Shown here in pieces: positions 35,203 through 46,739 of a DNA stretch of 64,000 nt; the stretch's first letter is position 1; the number at the start of each line of letters is the position of its first letter. The stretch spans positions 161,655,465 to 161,719,464 of the forward strand of contig CP136068.1 of assembly GCA_032622095.1 (NCBI GenBank), written 5' to 3'. Origin of the DNA: Siphonodentalium dalli. Lineage: Eukaryota; Mollusca; Scaphopoda; Gadilida; Siphonodentaliidae. The notes under the pieces were generated by a model, which saw only the letters and a list, made by a program, of their open reading frames with translations, made no database searches and was not told the DNA's origin. The position numbers and the translations under genes are program-made.

Positions 35203-36868
35203 AGAACACACATACTAGTACCATAGCAAACTTGTTTTTGAAATTGTCTACCTGTACATACTAGTAGGGGTCTGGGAAGTTTATTGTAAGAATGTAAATG
35301 TTAACACCTCTCTATCAGAGATTAGCTAATTTGTTATGAACATAAATGTACACAGTGGGTGATAATTACATGTGCCCCTTGCCAGTAGGCATTAAATTAA
35401 GCACATTAGCATGGGGAGGACCTAACACAGCAGTGTAGCGACTGTACTAGTAGCCACTGCATTATACAAACAATGGCTTATAACACCAATCAGCCCAGCT
35501 GTTGCTTGTGTTGACAACAGAATGTCAAAGTGAAATCAGCTGATGCAACAGAATGCTGATATTACAGAGTGCAAATTCCACACATTAAAAAGTCGAAATA
35601 ACTCAAAGGGAAAGCAGACAAAAAAAGTCGAAATGTACATTAATTTACATATGACTGTATATCAATAATACATAACCAAACTCAACAGAGCGAGAAATCG
35701 CCAGCTCATCAATTCGCTGTATTAATAAGCTACTAAAATGCCTCAAAATCAATAAAATAAACGCGTTTCTAACGCTAAATTCACCTTTTTTCTCTTTGAT
35801 CCTCCGCCGACTGAAGAGTTGAGCTCTCCCGGAAGCAAATACATGAAGAATTTCTGCAATCTTTGCAAGAGATAATCGTGCATAATTTTAATAGACCGAC
35901 ATGTATGTGCAAGCTACGTATGTCTGACGGCAAGCAACAAAGACTGACATGCTGACCCACTGTTTACATCCACATGACCAGTCACGTGACAAATACACAT
36001 ATCGATTAATTTTAGCGTTGTTTCGTGGTTTACATGTTATGTTAGTATTGGGACACATTTCATCAACTTGTTGTGATAGGTTTTTGCCCACGGTGGCATT
36101 TGTTTCGACCAGAAATGAAAAATAATGGAAAATCAGCTGCTGACTATTCACCAGAAATTTGTAAACAAATGTCACGTGACACCACTTGAGGTCACCATTG
36201 CGGGGAGCGATAATTTGACAAAATAAAATATTAGTTTGCATAACAAGTACAATATGGCGAGCTTGCTTTTCGATTTCAATACGTTCACAGTTTATTTCAT
36301 TCCACGTTGCGTCTAATTTTAGCGTTGAGTGTATCTTACAAGGTGGAAATAAGACGATTTTTACCGCAAAAGTGTGTCTGCAATAAATCGATAGGTTACC
36401 TACATTTTCATTGGCAGCTTCAAAATGACGCACTTTGAGTGACAGCTCGAAATTTTAAAGAGAGTGTGTTTATTGATTGGGAGCATTTGAATATATCGAG
36501 GGAATACTCAATTCCAAAAATGAAGACATACCAATATTGTACAAGTTTTCGTGATTTCGAAGCATGGCCATGGGTTTTATAAATGAGAGAACTGACAATA
36601 AAATGCATGCAAAAGTGTTATTTGTTCACCACCTGTCTTCAGTTTATTTAAAAGTATTTTATAAGGAATTGAATTTGGGATTTTGCCTAAATCCAGGATA
36701 TATAATTATGTTGTGTGGAGACGTGTACCTTTCATGAGAATTTCATTTCTTCAACAAAAAAGATTAAAGCAACAACAAACAAAACTCAAACAAATAAAAA
36801 TAAAACAACTTAACATGTCTGAAATTTGGAATTATAGGGAAAATGTGAATATTAGGTTAGTTATGCCT
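35203..36868. other. MSL1 intron 1, unassigned
   Basis: Holds a 181-codon minus-strand open frame (35888-36433) with no family features and no clear splice context, which I do not call. A splice-like 69-nt segment at 35785-35853 (minus) is noted elsewhere. Confidence 0.35.
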
Positions 36869-36872
36869 AGTA

Positions 36873-37050
36873 CTCTCAGGTGCCTAATAATCGTGATGGC
36901 CTAATAATAGTGATGGGTTGGGGATTTAGGCTCAAATTAATAATAGTGATGGCCATTTCACTGTCTGTCTCAATGCCAAATAATAGTGATCATTGGGAAT
37001 TATCTCCAAAATTAATAATCGTGCTGACACTATTATTAGGCACCTGAGAG
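36873..37050. mobile_element. TA-flanked MITE with internal TAATAATAGTGATGG repeats
   Basis: 19-bp perfect inverted ends CTCTCAGGTGCCTAATAAT, flanked by TA. Inside, (T/A)AATAAT(A/C)GTGATGG is repeated about four times. A relic lies at about 62600-62735. Confidence 0.85.
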
Positions 37051-37113
37051 TATATATATTAATTTATATATCAGAATTCAAGGATAGGTTACATGATAAC
37101 ATGTACATACTAC

Positions 37114-38557
37114 CAGGGTTTCCGCGAGGGGAAAATTAATGAGTCCGTATTGGGGAAACACATAACGCGACGGGACGACCATGGTTCGTCCCGTCGGGCG
37201 AAAATTTTGTTATTTGACACTGAAAAGTAGCAATTTCCTTGCACATAAGAGTCTCACAAAGCAACCAAAGCTACGTATATATTACGCAAGTCAATCATTT
37301 CCGTGGGTGCATTAATTCTGTTGATGGTATCCAGATAATCAATCAACTAATTACGCACATAAGACTGCCGTCTGATTGAAGATTATATATAAATGAACAA
37401 GCTACTAGTTATTGTTTACAAATTTATACAATAAGATTCCGATGAATCTAAACACTACAAAACATCTATGCATTGACCAATAATAGATAGCAAGGAGAAT
37501 TGAATAAAGTATTTCCTAGAATTGCAAGCAGCTTCTGTGAAAATGAAACTGACATGATATACGCTGTCAATCGTAAAACTATTTGTGCGCTGTGACGTCA
37601 TACTGCAGGAGCTATTTATAGCGGCAAAATACGAATGGTAGCGACACAGGTATTTGGCACCAAAAAAAATTAATAAAAAGAGATTTTTATTAAATTTAAA
37701 AACAAAAATTGTGCCTAATACCTGTGGGTAGGGACATCTTTCACTCGGAACGCGTAGCTTGTTCACTAGTCTCTATATATTAGTCCATAAACTGACGACC
37801 GCAATTGCTTATTATGCGCATAGTCAACAAAATCCCAACGTGATTTATTTCACAGTAAAACGGAACCTGTCCCGAAATCAGTCTTTATAGTGGGAATTCA
37901 TAGTGACAAGTTAACAACACCATTCATTTGAACCATATTACATACATGGGTGATAAAGACAAACACATACGTACCCCCTCCCCAATATGGAGATAATGTC
38001 AAAGGACGGTAAATAATAGTTGCGTTGTCCCCAAGCACAATCAACGACGCACGTGTTCACATCTCCCGCCAAATTATATTTTATAACACGTTGGCTAAAA
38101 CTCCGTTCTATACCTCATGGACTCTGCAGGGGGACCCATTTATTATGTACCACCGTACGATAGCACGGGATCTCGGAGAGGAGCAGTTTCATTCATGAAA
38201 ATCCCGTGCATAAAAATGTCCCGACTAAGAAATTCGGCGTTCTTTGATCAAATTATGTAATCCTACGATATCACGGGATTTTCGAGCATGAGTAGTTTCA
38301 TCCCGTACACAAAAATATGCATATTCAGCAGTCCGACATTTTTTTATGTTACCACGCGACATGCATTACGCTGTATCTAACGTCGCTATTTGACCCGCTT
38401 TTTCACCAGTATTCTATTTAACACCCGAACTCCCGTTGTAACCGGAATTGTTTACGACATTGCGACTGACATTTGGTATATGTATGAACCAAACAGATAA
38501 TATGCGAGGGGAATGAGGCCGTCCTACGGACGCTGAGCCGTACTAACGGAAACCCTG
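37114..38557. mobile_element. Non-autonomous hAT-like element (1.44 kb)
   Basis: Inverted ends CAGGGTTTCCG / CGGAAACCCTG flanked by ATACTAC on both sides (7 bp). An internal perfect hairpin CGACGGGACGA-CCATGGT-TCGTCCCGTCG sits at about 37158-37187. A ~110-bp imperfect tandem duplication (38155-38335) contains ACGATA.CACGGGAT. No transposase domain. Confidence 0.82.
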
Positions 38558-39475
38558 ATACTACATTTTCTCCTGTCAGAAATACCATTCAATTTGCATG
38601 AAAATATCTCCAATTTGCCCAATTTTATTTTTTATTTTTAGCTTTCAAACGTTTTGATGGGGGCTGCAGCACCCGGCTCCAAGCTGCCTCCCTCTGTCCC
38701 TTGCCCATGTGGCTATGGACTGCTAGTGCTACATGTAGTGACAGTGTAATACCGGTACTGTGAAAGAGTGATTTGGGGGGGGGCTAACCCTGGAATTTAC
38801 TATACTAGTACCGGTATATTTAATTCATATTTGTGCAATTTGTGGCAGCAGCTGCGACTGAGAGCACACAATGACACATGTTATACAAGAAACTCTTGAC
38901 AATACAATGTGCACAAACATTATTTAATTTTAATATTTAAATTTTCAGTCATATCAGTTGATAACATTAAAATACCACTGTACCGTACTGTATACACACT
39001 CACAATACTACTACTGTCTACTAGCACATCATAGTAATATTCTTGCTAAAAAAAACTACGTTTAATACTGTCATTAGCTTGAAGTTTTATCATTCAAGAA
39101 ATGTTGTAAAGTTGGAACGGTTGACGGAAATTTTGGGCTGAAGTTGAAATAGATTGGGGCGAAATGTTTGCCAGTGGAAATAACCGATATTTAAAAATAT
39201 ACCAGTGATGAGTGATGATCTACGTTCTAAATCCAGACTAAAACAACATGACATCTGTTTTAACAGTGTCAGATTAGCGCCCAATTGTGACACCAATAAT
39301 CTAGTGTGTAAACAATGAACAAATTACCGTTTTAAATACGCCTAATGTTTAATTTGTGTTGTCCAGTCGGAAAGAAATTTGGCTTCATCAAACGCATTTG
39401 GAGATGAAAAATACACAAGTTTTAGCCTGCATATACAGGCATATATATTAATTTTACACACACGCTAAACCTCAC
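38558..39475. other. MSL1 intron 1, unassigned
   Basis: No element or exon recognised. Confidence 0.4.
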
Positions 39476-39904
39476 CGAATCGTTTTCTGTTTTTAGTTTA
39501 GTGATCTCTTTGTCTTTCTTGGTCAAAAGTTCATTTTGATGTTGAATCAAGTCGACATGAACCAGAAGCAAATTCTTCAGTTCCTCGATTTCAAGTTCAC
39601 TCCCGTTTGTTGACTCAATTGTTTTCCTATCCAACGGCGTTTTATGTGTACAAATAGAAACACTATTTTCCATGTCAGACTTTCCTATCACAATTCTTTT
39701 TTCTGTTGGTTGTTTGTTTTCTTTGGACTCCACATGGCTTTGGTTTTGGCGAGCATATTTTAGACTTTCTTCGATGGCCAGTGCCAAATCATGGTCGAAA
39801 TCATTGCTTTGCACACCCGATGTCATCTTTGTTACACGGCGTCTTTGAATAAACTGACGCCCGCTAGGCTGATAACGTGGTTCCACCAGCAAAGCAGACT
39901 TCAT
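39476..39904 (-). CDS. msl1: MSL1 homologue, coding exon 1 (N-terminus and coiled coil)
   Basis: First coding exon of an MSL1 homologue, the nuclear scaffold that joins MSL2, MSL3 and the acetyltransferase MOF/KAT8. It has 143 codons from the ATG at 39904 and ends on a complete codon followed by a GTGAGG donor. Residues about 104-143 are a charged amphipathic helix containing LLLVHVDLIQHQNELL, which fits the conserved MSL1 coiled coil (family knowledge: it dimerises and binds MSL2). Residues 37-48 (DHDLALAIEESL) fit a ubiquitin-interacting motif, which I do not recall as standard for MSL1. The reading frame runs past the donor to 39422, but that tail is unlike the family. Exon 2 restores the coil in phase. 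The start codon is inferred from the open frame; no 5' UTR evidence is visible. Confidence 0.88.
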
Positions 39905-40600
39905 TCTTGATCTGTCGGAGACAAACCATCAACGATTCGTCACAAAGACGCTCCAAATTTAATCCAGAACAATCAGAAATTATCAAAATATTGTCTTCGA
40001 CCAGATACAAATAACACACCTTTCTTGGTTTCTTGCCACTGAAGAGCGATTTACCGTAATGCCCCCTTCGACAAAATAAAAAGAGAAGAATGTCATGATT
40101 GTGGAACATGACACGATAAGGTAATTTTTTGTTAGGCAGAATGATGTCTCGAAGATGGAATTTTTACCAATTATCAATATTTGTATACGATTTCACGTCG
40201 ACGACAGTCTGTGGATGGTTCCAGGAACGAGTAGGATCTGTCTCAGTGTCTGTTCGCGATTTTTCTCTCAGACCCTGGATTCATCGGTTTCTACCAAATT
40301 TGATGCAAGATGCAAGATTCAAGATTAATTGAACAAGTAGAAAGCTCCTCTTTGAACAGATGGTTACATAAAGTATATATAATAGTTATAATATGCTTAT
40401 TTAGCATAAATTATGTGCGGTAATGTTGTTGAAATGTCGCATGCGTAGGCCTTTGCTTATAAGGCTACCATACGGATGATACGGTATCGTTTGAGTGGTA
40501 AAGTAAATATAATGTACATATAAAGCATGTATATACTCAATTAAGTCAGTTATTACGGTTCCCAGGAGAGATAAGTAAATAGTCCAAGTACATGTAGATC
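39905..40600. promoter_or_regulatory. Presumed upstream region of MSL1
   Basis: Lies directly 5' of the first coding exon on the minus strand. I see no convincing TATA box or initiator, so the transcription start cannot be placed. Overlapping frames here are shadows. Confidence 0.3.
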
Positions 40601-40604
40601 TAAT

Positions 40605-41007
40605 ATATATTTGGGACTTCTAGCTGTCTGTGTGTCAGCTATGGCCGGGAAAACTGCTGGACGGATTGAGCCCAAACTTCCTATCTAAGGGTAAAATCAC
40701 AGATGAAGTGTCATATCGCACCGCTTCTGAGAACGTCAGACCACTCCTTCTCAATTCCCCCGCCACCGCAATGGAAATTCATGGGTTAATCGCGTGATAG
40801 TTAAAGAGCGTTCGTATCCGCAGTGTCGTTGATAAAGAGCGTATCTGTCCAGACATGAGCGTGTTGTGTCTGTGTCCAGACATGAGCGTGTTGTGTGATT
40901 CTTATGCCTGTTCGTACTTAGGAGTTCCTAGGAATGGGGGAGATTTTCATCGGGTCAGTTTTTCCACCCGAGGTTACCTTCAGCTTGAAACGGGTACCCA
41001 CAATTGA
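40605..41007 (+). mobile_element. Helitron-like 5' fragment
   Basis: Begins ATCTAATATATATTTGGGAC, then GCTATGGCCGGGAAAACTGC as in the next copy, but no CTAG end with hairpin is found before 41008. Confidence 0.55.
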
Positions 41008-41344
41008 TCTAATATATATTTTGGGACTTCTGTCTGTTTGTTTGTCTGTTAGCTATGGCCGGGAAAACTGCTGGACGGATTTCGACGAAATTTGATACCT
41101 ACGGATGATTTTGTCCGGGGAGTGTTTTGGTCAAATCGTTACCCCGACCTTACCTTGACCTTCAAACTGGTCAATTCAAGGTCAAATCGGGTAAAACTGA
41201 CGGATTTCGACGAAATTTGATAACTTGGGATACTTTGTCCGGGGAGTGTTTTTGGACGGGTCAAATAGTGACTCCGACCTGACCTTGACCTTCAAAATTG
41301 TCAATTCAATGTCAAAGCCCGAACGAAGTCGGGTCACTTGCTAG
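41008..41344 (+). mobile_element. Non-autonomous Helitron-like element (337 bp)
   Basis: Starts TCTAATATATATTTTGG after an A and ends CCCGAACGAAGTCGGG-TCACTTG-CTAG before a T: 5'-TC, 3'-CTAG, a short hairpin about 7 nt upstream of CTAG, and insertion at A-T, the Helitron hallmarks. Contains GACCTTGACCTTCAAA-type repeats. Confidence 0.85.
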
Positions 41345-42880
41345 TAACCTATATATAGGTGCACAATATTTTGCGATAGACTTTGTATATATGCAGGAGC
41401 TTAAATTGATGCTCGGAGTACCCCGGTGGATGTCATAACAGCGTTAAATTTTTTGTCCCCCGAACTTTTCGGAGGACTTTTTTAATCAGCCGTGTCCGTG
41501 AGACAGGCGTGCGTTTGGTCGTCTCATTGCGTGTCCGGACTGTAACGATAACTCTAGTTCAAGTTATCCGATCGAAACGAAAGTTGGTATGAGGAAAAGG
41601 CTATATACATGTAAAACCATCGCAATATTGATGTCAAATTTGATTGTGCTATGAATTTTTACGGAGTTAACTTATGCCCCCTTTTTTTTCATAGAAATCC
41701 CAGTTTTTGCGTTAAAGATGCATAATGCGATTAAGCGCCCCTCGATTACTATTTATTTGGATTCGGGCAGGGGGGGGGGTGAGAAAAAAAATCCGGCACG
41801 TATGCCGGGGTGGGTGGGTGGTCAAAGCCACCAACAAGCAATTTTTTCCGAAACTAAAAAAAAAATTCCTGCTTGTTTTTTTAGTGTTTTCGCAATGCGT
41901 TGAGCTTCAAAACCACTTTGAATGAGAGAAATAATGTAATTCTAACTGGTAAACTGACTGCAGGCAGTTATCGTGTTGTATTTTTTTGCAAATTTTGAAA
42001 TCCAAGATGGCCGCTGGCAGCCATGTTTTTTTGGCCGAATGACCTCAAAATGACTCATTCATATTTACATGTCCATGTTAACATCCATGATAAATAGTAT
42101 GCACAGAAATTCATATACAGCTGTTTACAGTGAATTCCCCCCGCAAATCTCTGTTTTAGTGTTAAAGGGGGGGGGTGGGTGTCAAAAAATGGTCGGAAAA
42201 AACTGCCGAAAACGGAAAACAATTTGGCTGTGAGGGTGGGTGGGTACAAAAAACTATCGAAAGGGAAAAAATGCCATACGTGCCTGAATTTTTTTTCCGA
42301 CCCCCCCCCCCATGATTCGGGGGGGGGGGGGGGTAAAAAAAATATTTGATTCGAGTCGAAGAACCCAGCTACTAAAGCTCAGTTATTAGTTATATATTTT
42401 TGAAATCTATTATTTTTTACCATCGAGACTTATTAGCAAAATTTCGTCGAACAACATGTTGATAAATAACACGTGCTGGCAATTTATGCGTACTGTATAG
42501 TTAATTGACAGTGGTTAGCATTGTTTGGACAATTAATCGATTCTGATAACTGAAGCGGCATTTCTAAAACTGTTGTTGTTGTTGGATTATATGGGGACCA
42601 TCGAATCGATTGAGTACCTTTAAATTGTCCGGATGATAATTTAAGAAATATTCAACAGAATTTCTTGATATTTGGTATATATACGTGCATGGTACTCATT
42701 TGTGAAGACGTTTTTTGCCAAGTTCGATTATGATCACGCGGTCCAATTATTTTGACGGGAGATATGCCTTTTTTTCGACTGCCACATTTATTGTTTTAAG
42801 TTATTTCCTTCATAAAAAAGTCTTCGGGATAAAGAACCCTCTCAAGACTTTAGAATATAGAACCTATAAAATAACAAAAA
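41345..42880. other. Intergenic sequence between MSL1 and ABITRAM
   Basis: Contains a lone unit of the CAAGATGGCCGCTGGC array (about 42000-42100), several G and C runs including C11/G15 facing each other (42301-42333), and nothing coding. Confidence 0.45.
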
Positions 42881-42884
42881 CCTT

Positions 42885-42977
42885 CGGAATAGCGAACCTT
42901 CGGAATATAGAACCTTCGGAATAGCGAACCTTCGGAATAGAGAACCTTCGGGATAGCGAACCTTCGGAATAGAGACA
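42885..42977. repeat. Short tandem repeat AACCTTCGGAATAGCG
   Basis: Five to six copies of a 16-18-bp unit, alternating GAATAGCG, GAATATAG and GAATAGAG. Confidence 0.85.
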
Positions 42978-43164
42978 TGTTCCCGGTACGGTTGATAGGC
43001 TTGGGATTTTCGGCGATGTTAGTATATTCCTCCAATGTGAATAGCGCATGAATACTAACTTATCAGTTTCACGCACCCGAACAAATCCTTAATTAAAAGT
43101 TCAAAAACTTTGAGATATCAATTTAAAGAACGAAAACTAAGTGGATCGAGTACACGAATTTTAA

Positions 43165-43775
43165 TCTATTATATATTTTGGAAGATCTGTGTGTCTGTGT
43201 GTGTGTGTGTGTGTGTGTCTGTAATCGATGGACTCGAAAACGGCCGAGCCGATTTCGATGAAACTCGGTATGTGGTGGTATTTTCGGCCGGGGAGTGACA
43301 GAGGCCTATTAATTTGCCCGTGCGACGTGGCCTTGACCTTGAAATCAGGTCATTTCAAGGTCAAACGCCCGAATATCACGGGATTTCGATGAAACTTGGT
43401 GTCTAGGGATACTTTCCTGTGGGTAGTCTCATAAGCCTATTCATTTGCCCGTGTGACTTGACCTTGAAATTGGGTCAATTCAAGGTCAAATCGCGATTTT
43501 TGATGGGATTTCCACGAAATTTGATACATAGGGTTACTTTTGTCCACTGAGTGTTTTGGACGGGTCAAATCGTGACCCCGACCTGACCTTGACCTTCAAA
43601 ATGGTCAATTCAAGGTCAAATCAGGTAAAACAGGATGGATTTCGACGGGTACTTTTGTCGGGTACTTTTGTCCGGGCAGTGTTTTGGACGGGTCAAATCG
43701 TTACCCCAACTGACCTTGACCTTCGAAATGTTCAATTCAAGGTCAAACCCCGGACGAAGTCGGGTCACCTTCTAG
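43165..43775 (+). mobile_element. Non-autonomous Helitron-like element (611 bp)
   Basis: A-TCTATTATATATTTTGGAAG at the 5' end and CCCGGACGAAGTCGGG-TCACCTT-CTAG-T at the 3' end. Contains a GT/GTCT microsatellite (43190-43220) and two to three GACCTTGACCTT..TTCAAGGTCAAA units. Confidence 0.88.
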
Positions 43776-44139
43776 TATCATATATAGTCCCAGAAAGTCG
43801 ATGATATAAGTATTTAGCTGAAATCAAAATTAGAATGGCACACAAGAATATTATAGTAAATTGGTATAAGTTAAACTTTAATGTGGACATCGAAATACGG
43901 CTTTCAGTCATTCATAACCTACAGTAATTTGTCCAGGGATGTTAATTGCCATGATATGACTTAATAAATCTGGATCTTTGACTCGGACGTGTGCACATTG
44001 AACAGCCATTTAGCGTCGGTTTCTGATCCGACGGGGTGCCTGTCGACCCGTAAAAGTATTCTTGTATTGTTTTGAGAAGCCATGCGCCTCTGGGACATCT
44101 GTATTATGGGAGGTATTTGGGATAGCTAATTACAATTTA

Positions 44140-44510
44140 ATAGCTAAGTACCCTTAAGAGTAATGCATTACGCTTAAGCGTAATAGATTTTCATAGTCTT
44201 ACTACCTTACATATAATGGTATCATCTATAAGGTAAATTTATGTCAAAAGTTACTATATCGCATCAGTAATTGCATGGCTACATCCATTTCAGCTCCAAG
44301 TGAGTTTTGATATATACATGGGTTTGTAGTACGTTTAAGCGTATAATGCCATTGCGCTAAAGCGTAATAGCATTATACTTAAATGTAATTGCATTACGCT
44401 TAAATGTGATGGAAATCTGAAATATATATGCTTTAGCGTAATGCATGGAATTATACGTTTGAGCATGATGGTATATATAAGCGTAATTAATGTATTACGT
44501 GGCTGTTAAA
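44140..44510. repeat. Cluster of TTACGCTTAA / GCGTAATGCATTACGC motifs
   Basis: At least ten degenerate, often self-complementary copies of TTACGCTTAAGCGTAAT-like sequence in about 370 bp, in both orientations and at irregular spacing. Confidence 0.7.
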
Positions 44511-44759
44511 TGTGAATTTGGCCTCACATACTGTATCTGTGTCTGAGTGGTTACGTCCAAGATCCCAATAATGGTAATGTAGGAAGGTTACATGCAATTA
44601 TAAGTTTGGTTAAATATACACGCTTAATTACATGCTGCCATATACATGTACGGTACTCAATTAAACTATTTATATAGTCTATATACTGTAACTATACAAT
44701 TATTTTTCAGTAACAACTGATTAGTTCACTCTTTTAGCAATTGTGAATTACTCTCGTCT

Positions 44760-45720
44760 TTGATCAGAGACGTGGCGATAGGGGGGGGGGGTTGTGGGGG
44801 TGTCTCACCCCCAACTTTGGTCAAATTTTTCAACAGTTGGAAATTTCATACCTGCCAAAACATTAGTTGGAAATTTCACACCAACAATAGGTTGACAATG
44901 TTCTAGTAGTTTGATTTTCAAACAATTTATTGGGGGGAATTAATTGTTTTTGGACCAATATTTGCATATTTTCCTATTTTTGGTCAAAATTTTGGACTGA
45001 AATGGTTGGAAATTTCCAACACTTGGAAAGCTTGTGTCCTGGTCCCTCCCCCGTGGCCAGTCAAAAACTGCTAGTTAATTTAAGAAAACAATATTGTCAT
45101 ACATTTGTTCAACATTGTCATTGGAATTGTCATCAGTTGGAAATTTTCCAACCTAAGTGGAGTGTCAGGTTTGAAATTTCCAACTCTAGGAAGACTTGAG
45201 GCTATAGTCTAGGTACTAGGATTTTGCGACTTTCTTGTTTTTATTAAAAAAAATTCACACACCGGGCCAAACCATGGTCGGCCCGGTGTGTCATTGTCCC
45301 TCCCCCGTGGCCAATACAAAACTGCTAATTAGTTTAACAAAACAATATTTTACTATATTTGGTCAAACTTGTGGACCGAAAGATCCTGAAATGGTCATCA
45401 GTTGGAGAATTTTCCAACCTGATCGAGGGGGAGTACATGAGGTTTGAAATTTCCAACACTAGGAAAGCTTCAGTTGAGGCCAGTCTAGATGCTAGGATTT
45501 GCGATTTTCTTGTATAGTTTTCACAATTTTCTCACACCGAGCCGAACAACCATGTTGGGCATGGTGTCTCCTAGTCTCTTGCCCGTAGCCGTGCGTATTT
45601 GTCTGTTAGACCACTAGATGTTATGATTTATGCAATTTTCAGGTTAAAATATCTGAATGTTCTCATGCCGGGAATATCGAACCATGTTTTATGAATATAT
45701 AGAATATTAGGCCTGAGCAC
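44760..45720. repeat. Degenerate tandem repeat with GGAAATTTCCAAC motifs
   Basis: Three imperfect copies of a ~270-300-bp unit containing GTCCCTCCCCCGTGGCCA, CAAAACTGCTA.TTA.TTTAA and AGTTGGAAA.TTTCCAAC. A related piece lies at 59475-59605. Confidence 0.7.
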
Positions 45721-45790
45721 TGCTCAAGATGCAAGGGGGAGGGGCAAATGGGATTATGCAAAACTTGTGTTTGGTCTGATTCTGATTCAA

Positions 45791-45806
45791 GGGGGGGGGG
45801 GGGGGG
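45791..45806 (+). repeat. G16 homopolymer upstream of ABITRAM
   Basis: A 16-bp G run about 100 bp before the proposed ABITRAM start codon. Similar runs occur at 1738-1764, 42319-42333 and 59586-59602. Confidence 0.9.
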
Positions 45807-45903
45807 TGCAGTTGGAATTTCCCAAGGTGGAAACCCCCCTGTTCCTGGCCATGCTGTGAGAGGAGCGGAGGTACGAAATTATTCCAGTACGCTCAAAAAG
45901 AAA

Positions 45904-46006
45904 ATGTCGTGCGACGATATCGTGGCGGCGGCGAAAAACGAATATGTTGTCAAAAAAACACATGCCGATGTTGTAGAAAGATACTACTCGCGTGTATATT
46001 GCACAA
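45904..46006 (+). CDS. abitram: ABITRAM homologue, coding exon 1
   Basis: Start of an ABITRAM (FAM206A, Simiate) homologue, a small conserved eukaryotic protein reported to bind actin and act in the nucleus. From the ATG at 45904 it has 34 codons plus one base, then a GTTAGT donor. The C-terminal part THADVVERYYSRVYCT matches the family's V-x-R-Y-[YF]-x-R-x-Y signature. The leftover base plus two bases of exon 2 make Asn, and the join gives the family spacing exactly. The open frame continues upstream to 45748, but this ATG is the first sensible one and gives an N-terminus of usual length. A 16-bp G run sits about 100 bp upstream. Confidence 0.86.
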
Positions 46007-46310
46007 GTTAGTCAAGATGTTATTATCGGATTTTGTCACACTGAGTTGTCTTTTATTCAGGGTGTTTATTCAATAGGTCACCAATATTCGACGTATGTCG
46101 GACGTTTCGTACCATGGTTGTTTCATACCAAGTCGTTTCGTAACATTCAAATGGATGTTTTTTTTTAACCACCGTTTCTAGCTCAACTTGTGAAGTTTGA
46201 GCTATTGTCATGGGTTGGTTGCACAGGCCTTCTAAACAGTGATATTTTATATTTTTGAAGTAATTAGTCCACTTACCTTACTATAAATTTAATTTATAAA
46301 TGGACCAGGT

Positions 46311-46721
46311 AAGTCGGTGGCCGAGAGGTAGCGTACTGGTCTCTCGTGCTATCAGACCGGGGATCGCAACCTGGTCAGGGTATTATGACAAAAATCAGAA
46401 CTCGGTCAGATACCAAGTTTGTCAGGCTGAAAAGTCTCATTCGAGATAACTGAATAAAGTCGATCCGAATGCAAAATGCCGACTTCCCCCCATTACAACA
46501 CTTGTCCAGGTATGTTGTCGTGGGTGCAGTACGCTGTCCGATCGGGTGCGGACATTAATGGCTGACCCGTGTACACGCCTCGGTGTGTGCACGTTAAAGA
46601 ACGCTACTGGAGTCACCACAGGGTTATAAAGTTACTCGGCCGTGGTAGCACCTGGACCTCCACATAATCCTCAGCACATTGAGGGCGATGGAGTATCAAG
46701 TAGATAGATAGATAGATAGGT
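46311..46721 (+). mobile_element. tRNA-derived SINE
   Basis: The head GTGGCCGAGAGGTAGCG (A box, about 46317) and GGGGATCGCAACC (B box, about 46361) resemble a degraded Ser/Leu-type tRNA. A body with GTGTGCACGTTAAAGAACGC, common in molluscan SINEs, follows, and a GATA tail (46700-46721). It is not a functional tRNA gene. It lies in ABITRAM intron 1. Confidence 0.85.
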
Positions 46722-46739
46722 ATGCATCATGAACTTTGG

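Noticed and set aside
35785-35853. 69-nt minus-strand segment with good acceptor and donor in MSL1 intron 1, encoding ..ELNSSVGGGSKRKK
   Set aside because: Its phase (0-0) would allow insertion between exons 1 and 2, but that would break the conserved coiled coil. No family support.
35888-36433. 181-codon minus-strand open frame
   Set aside because: No domain, no splice context, composition like surrounding DNA. Kept only as unassigned.
37455-37766. 103-residue minus-strand frame as hAT transposase
   Set aside because: No BED finger, RNase H-like motif or dimerisation block.
43110-43804. Frames inside the 43.2 kb Helitron-like element as Rep/helicase pieces
   Set aside because: They come from GACCTTGACC repeats; no HUH or helicase motif is present.
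46311-46385. tRNA gene
   Set aside because: A and B boxes are present but the acceptor and anticodon stems are degraded and a SINE body with a GATA tail follows.
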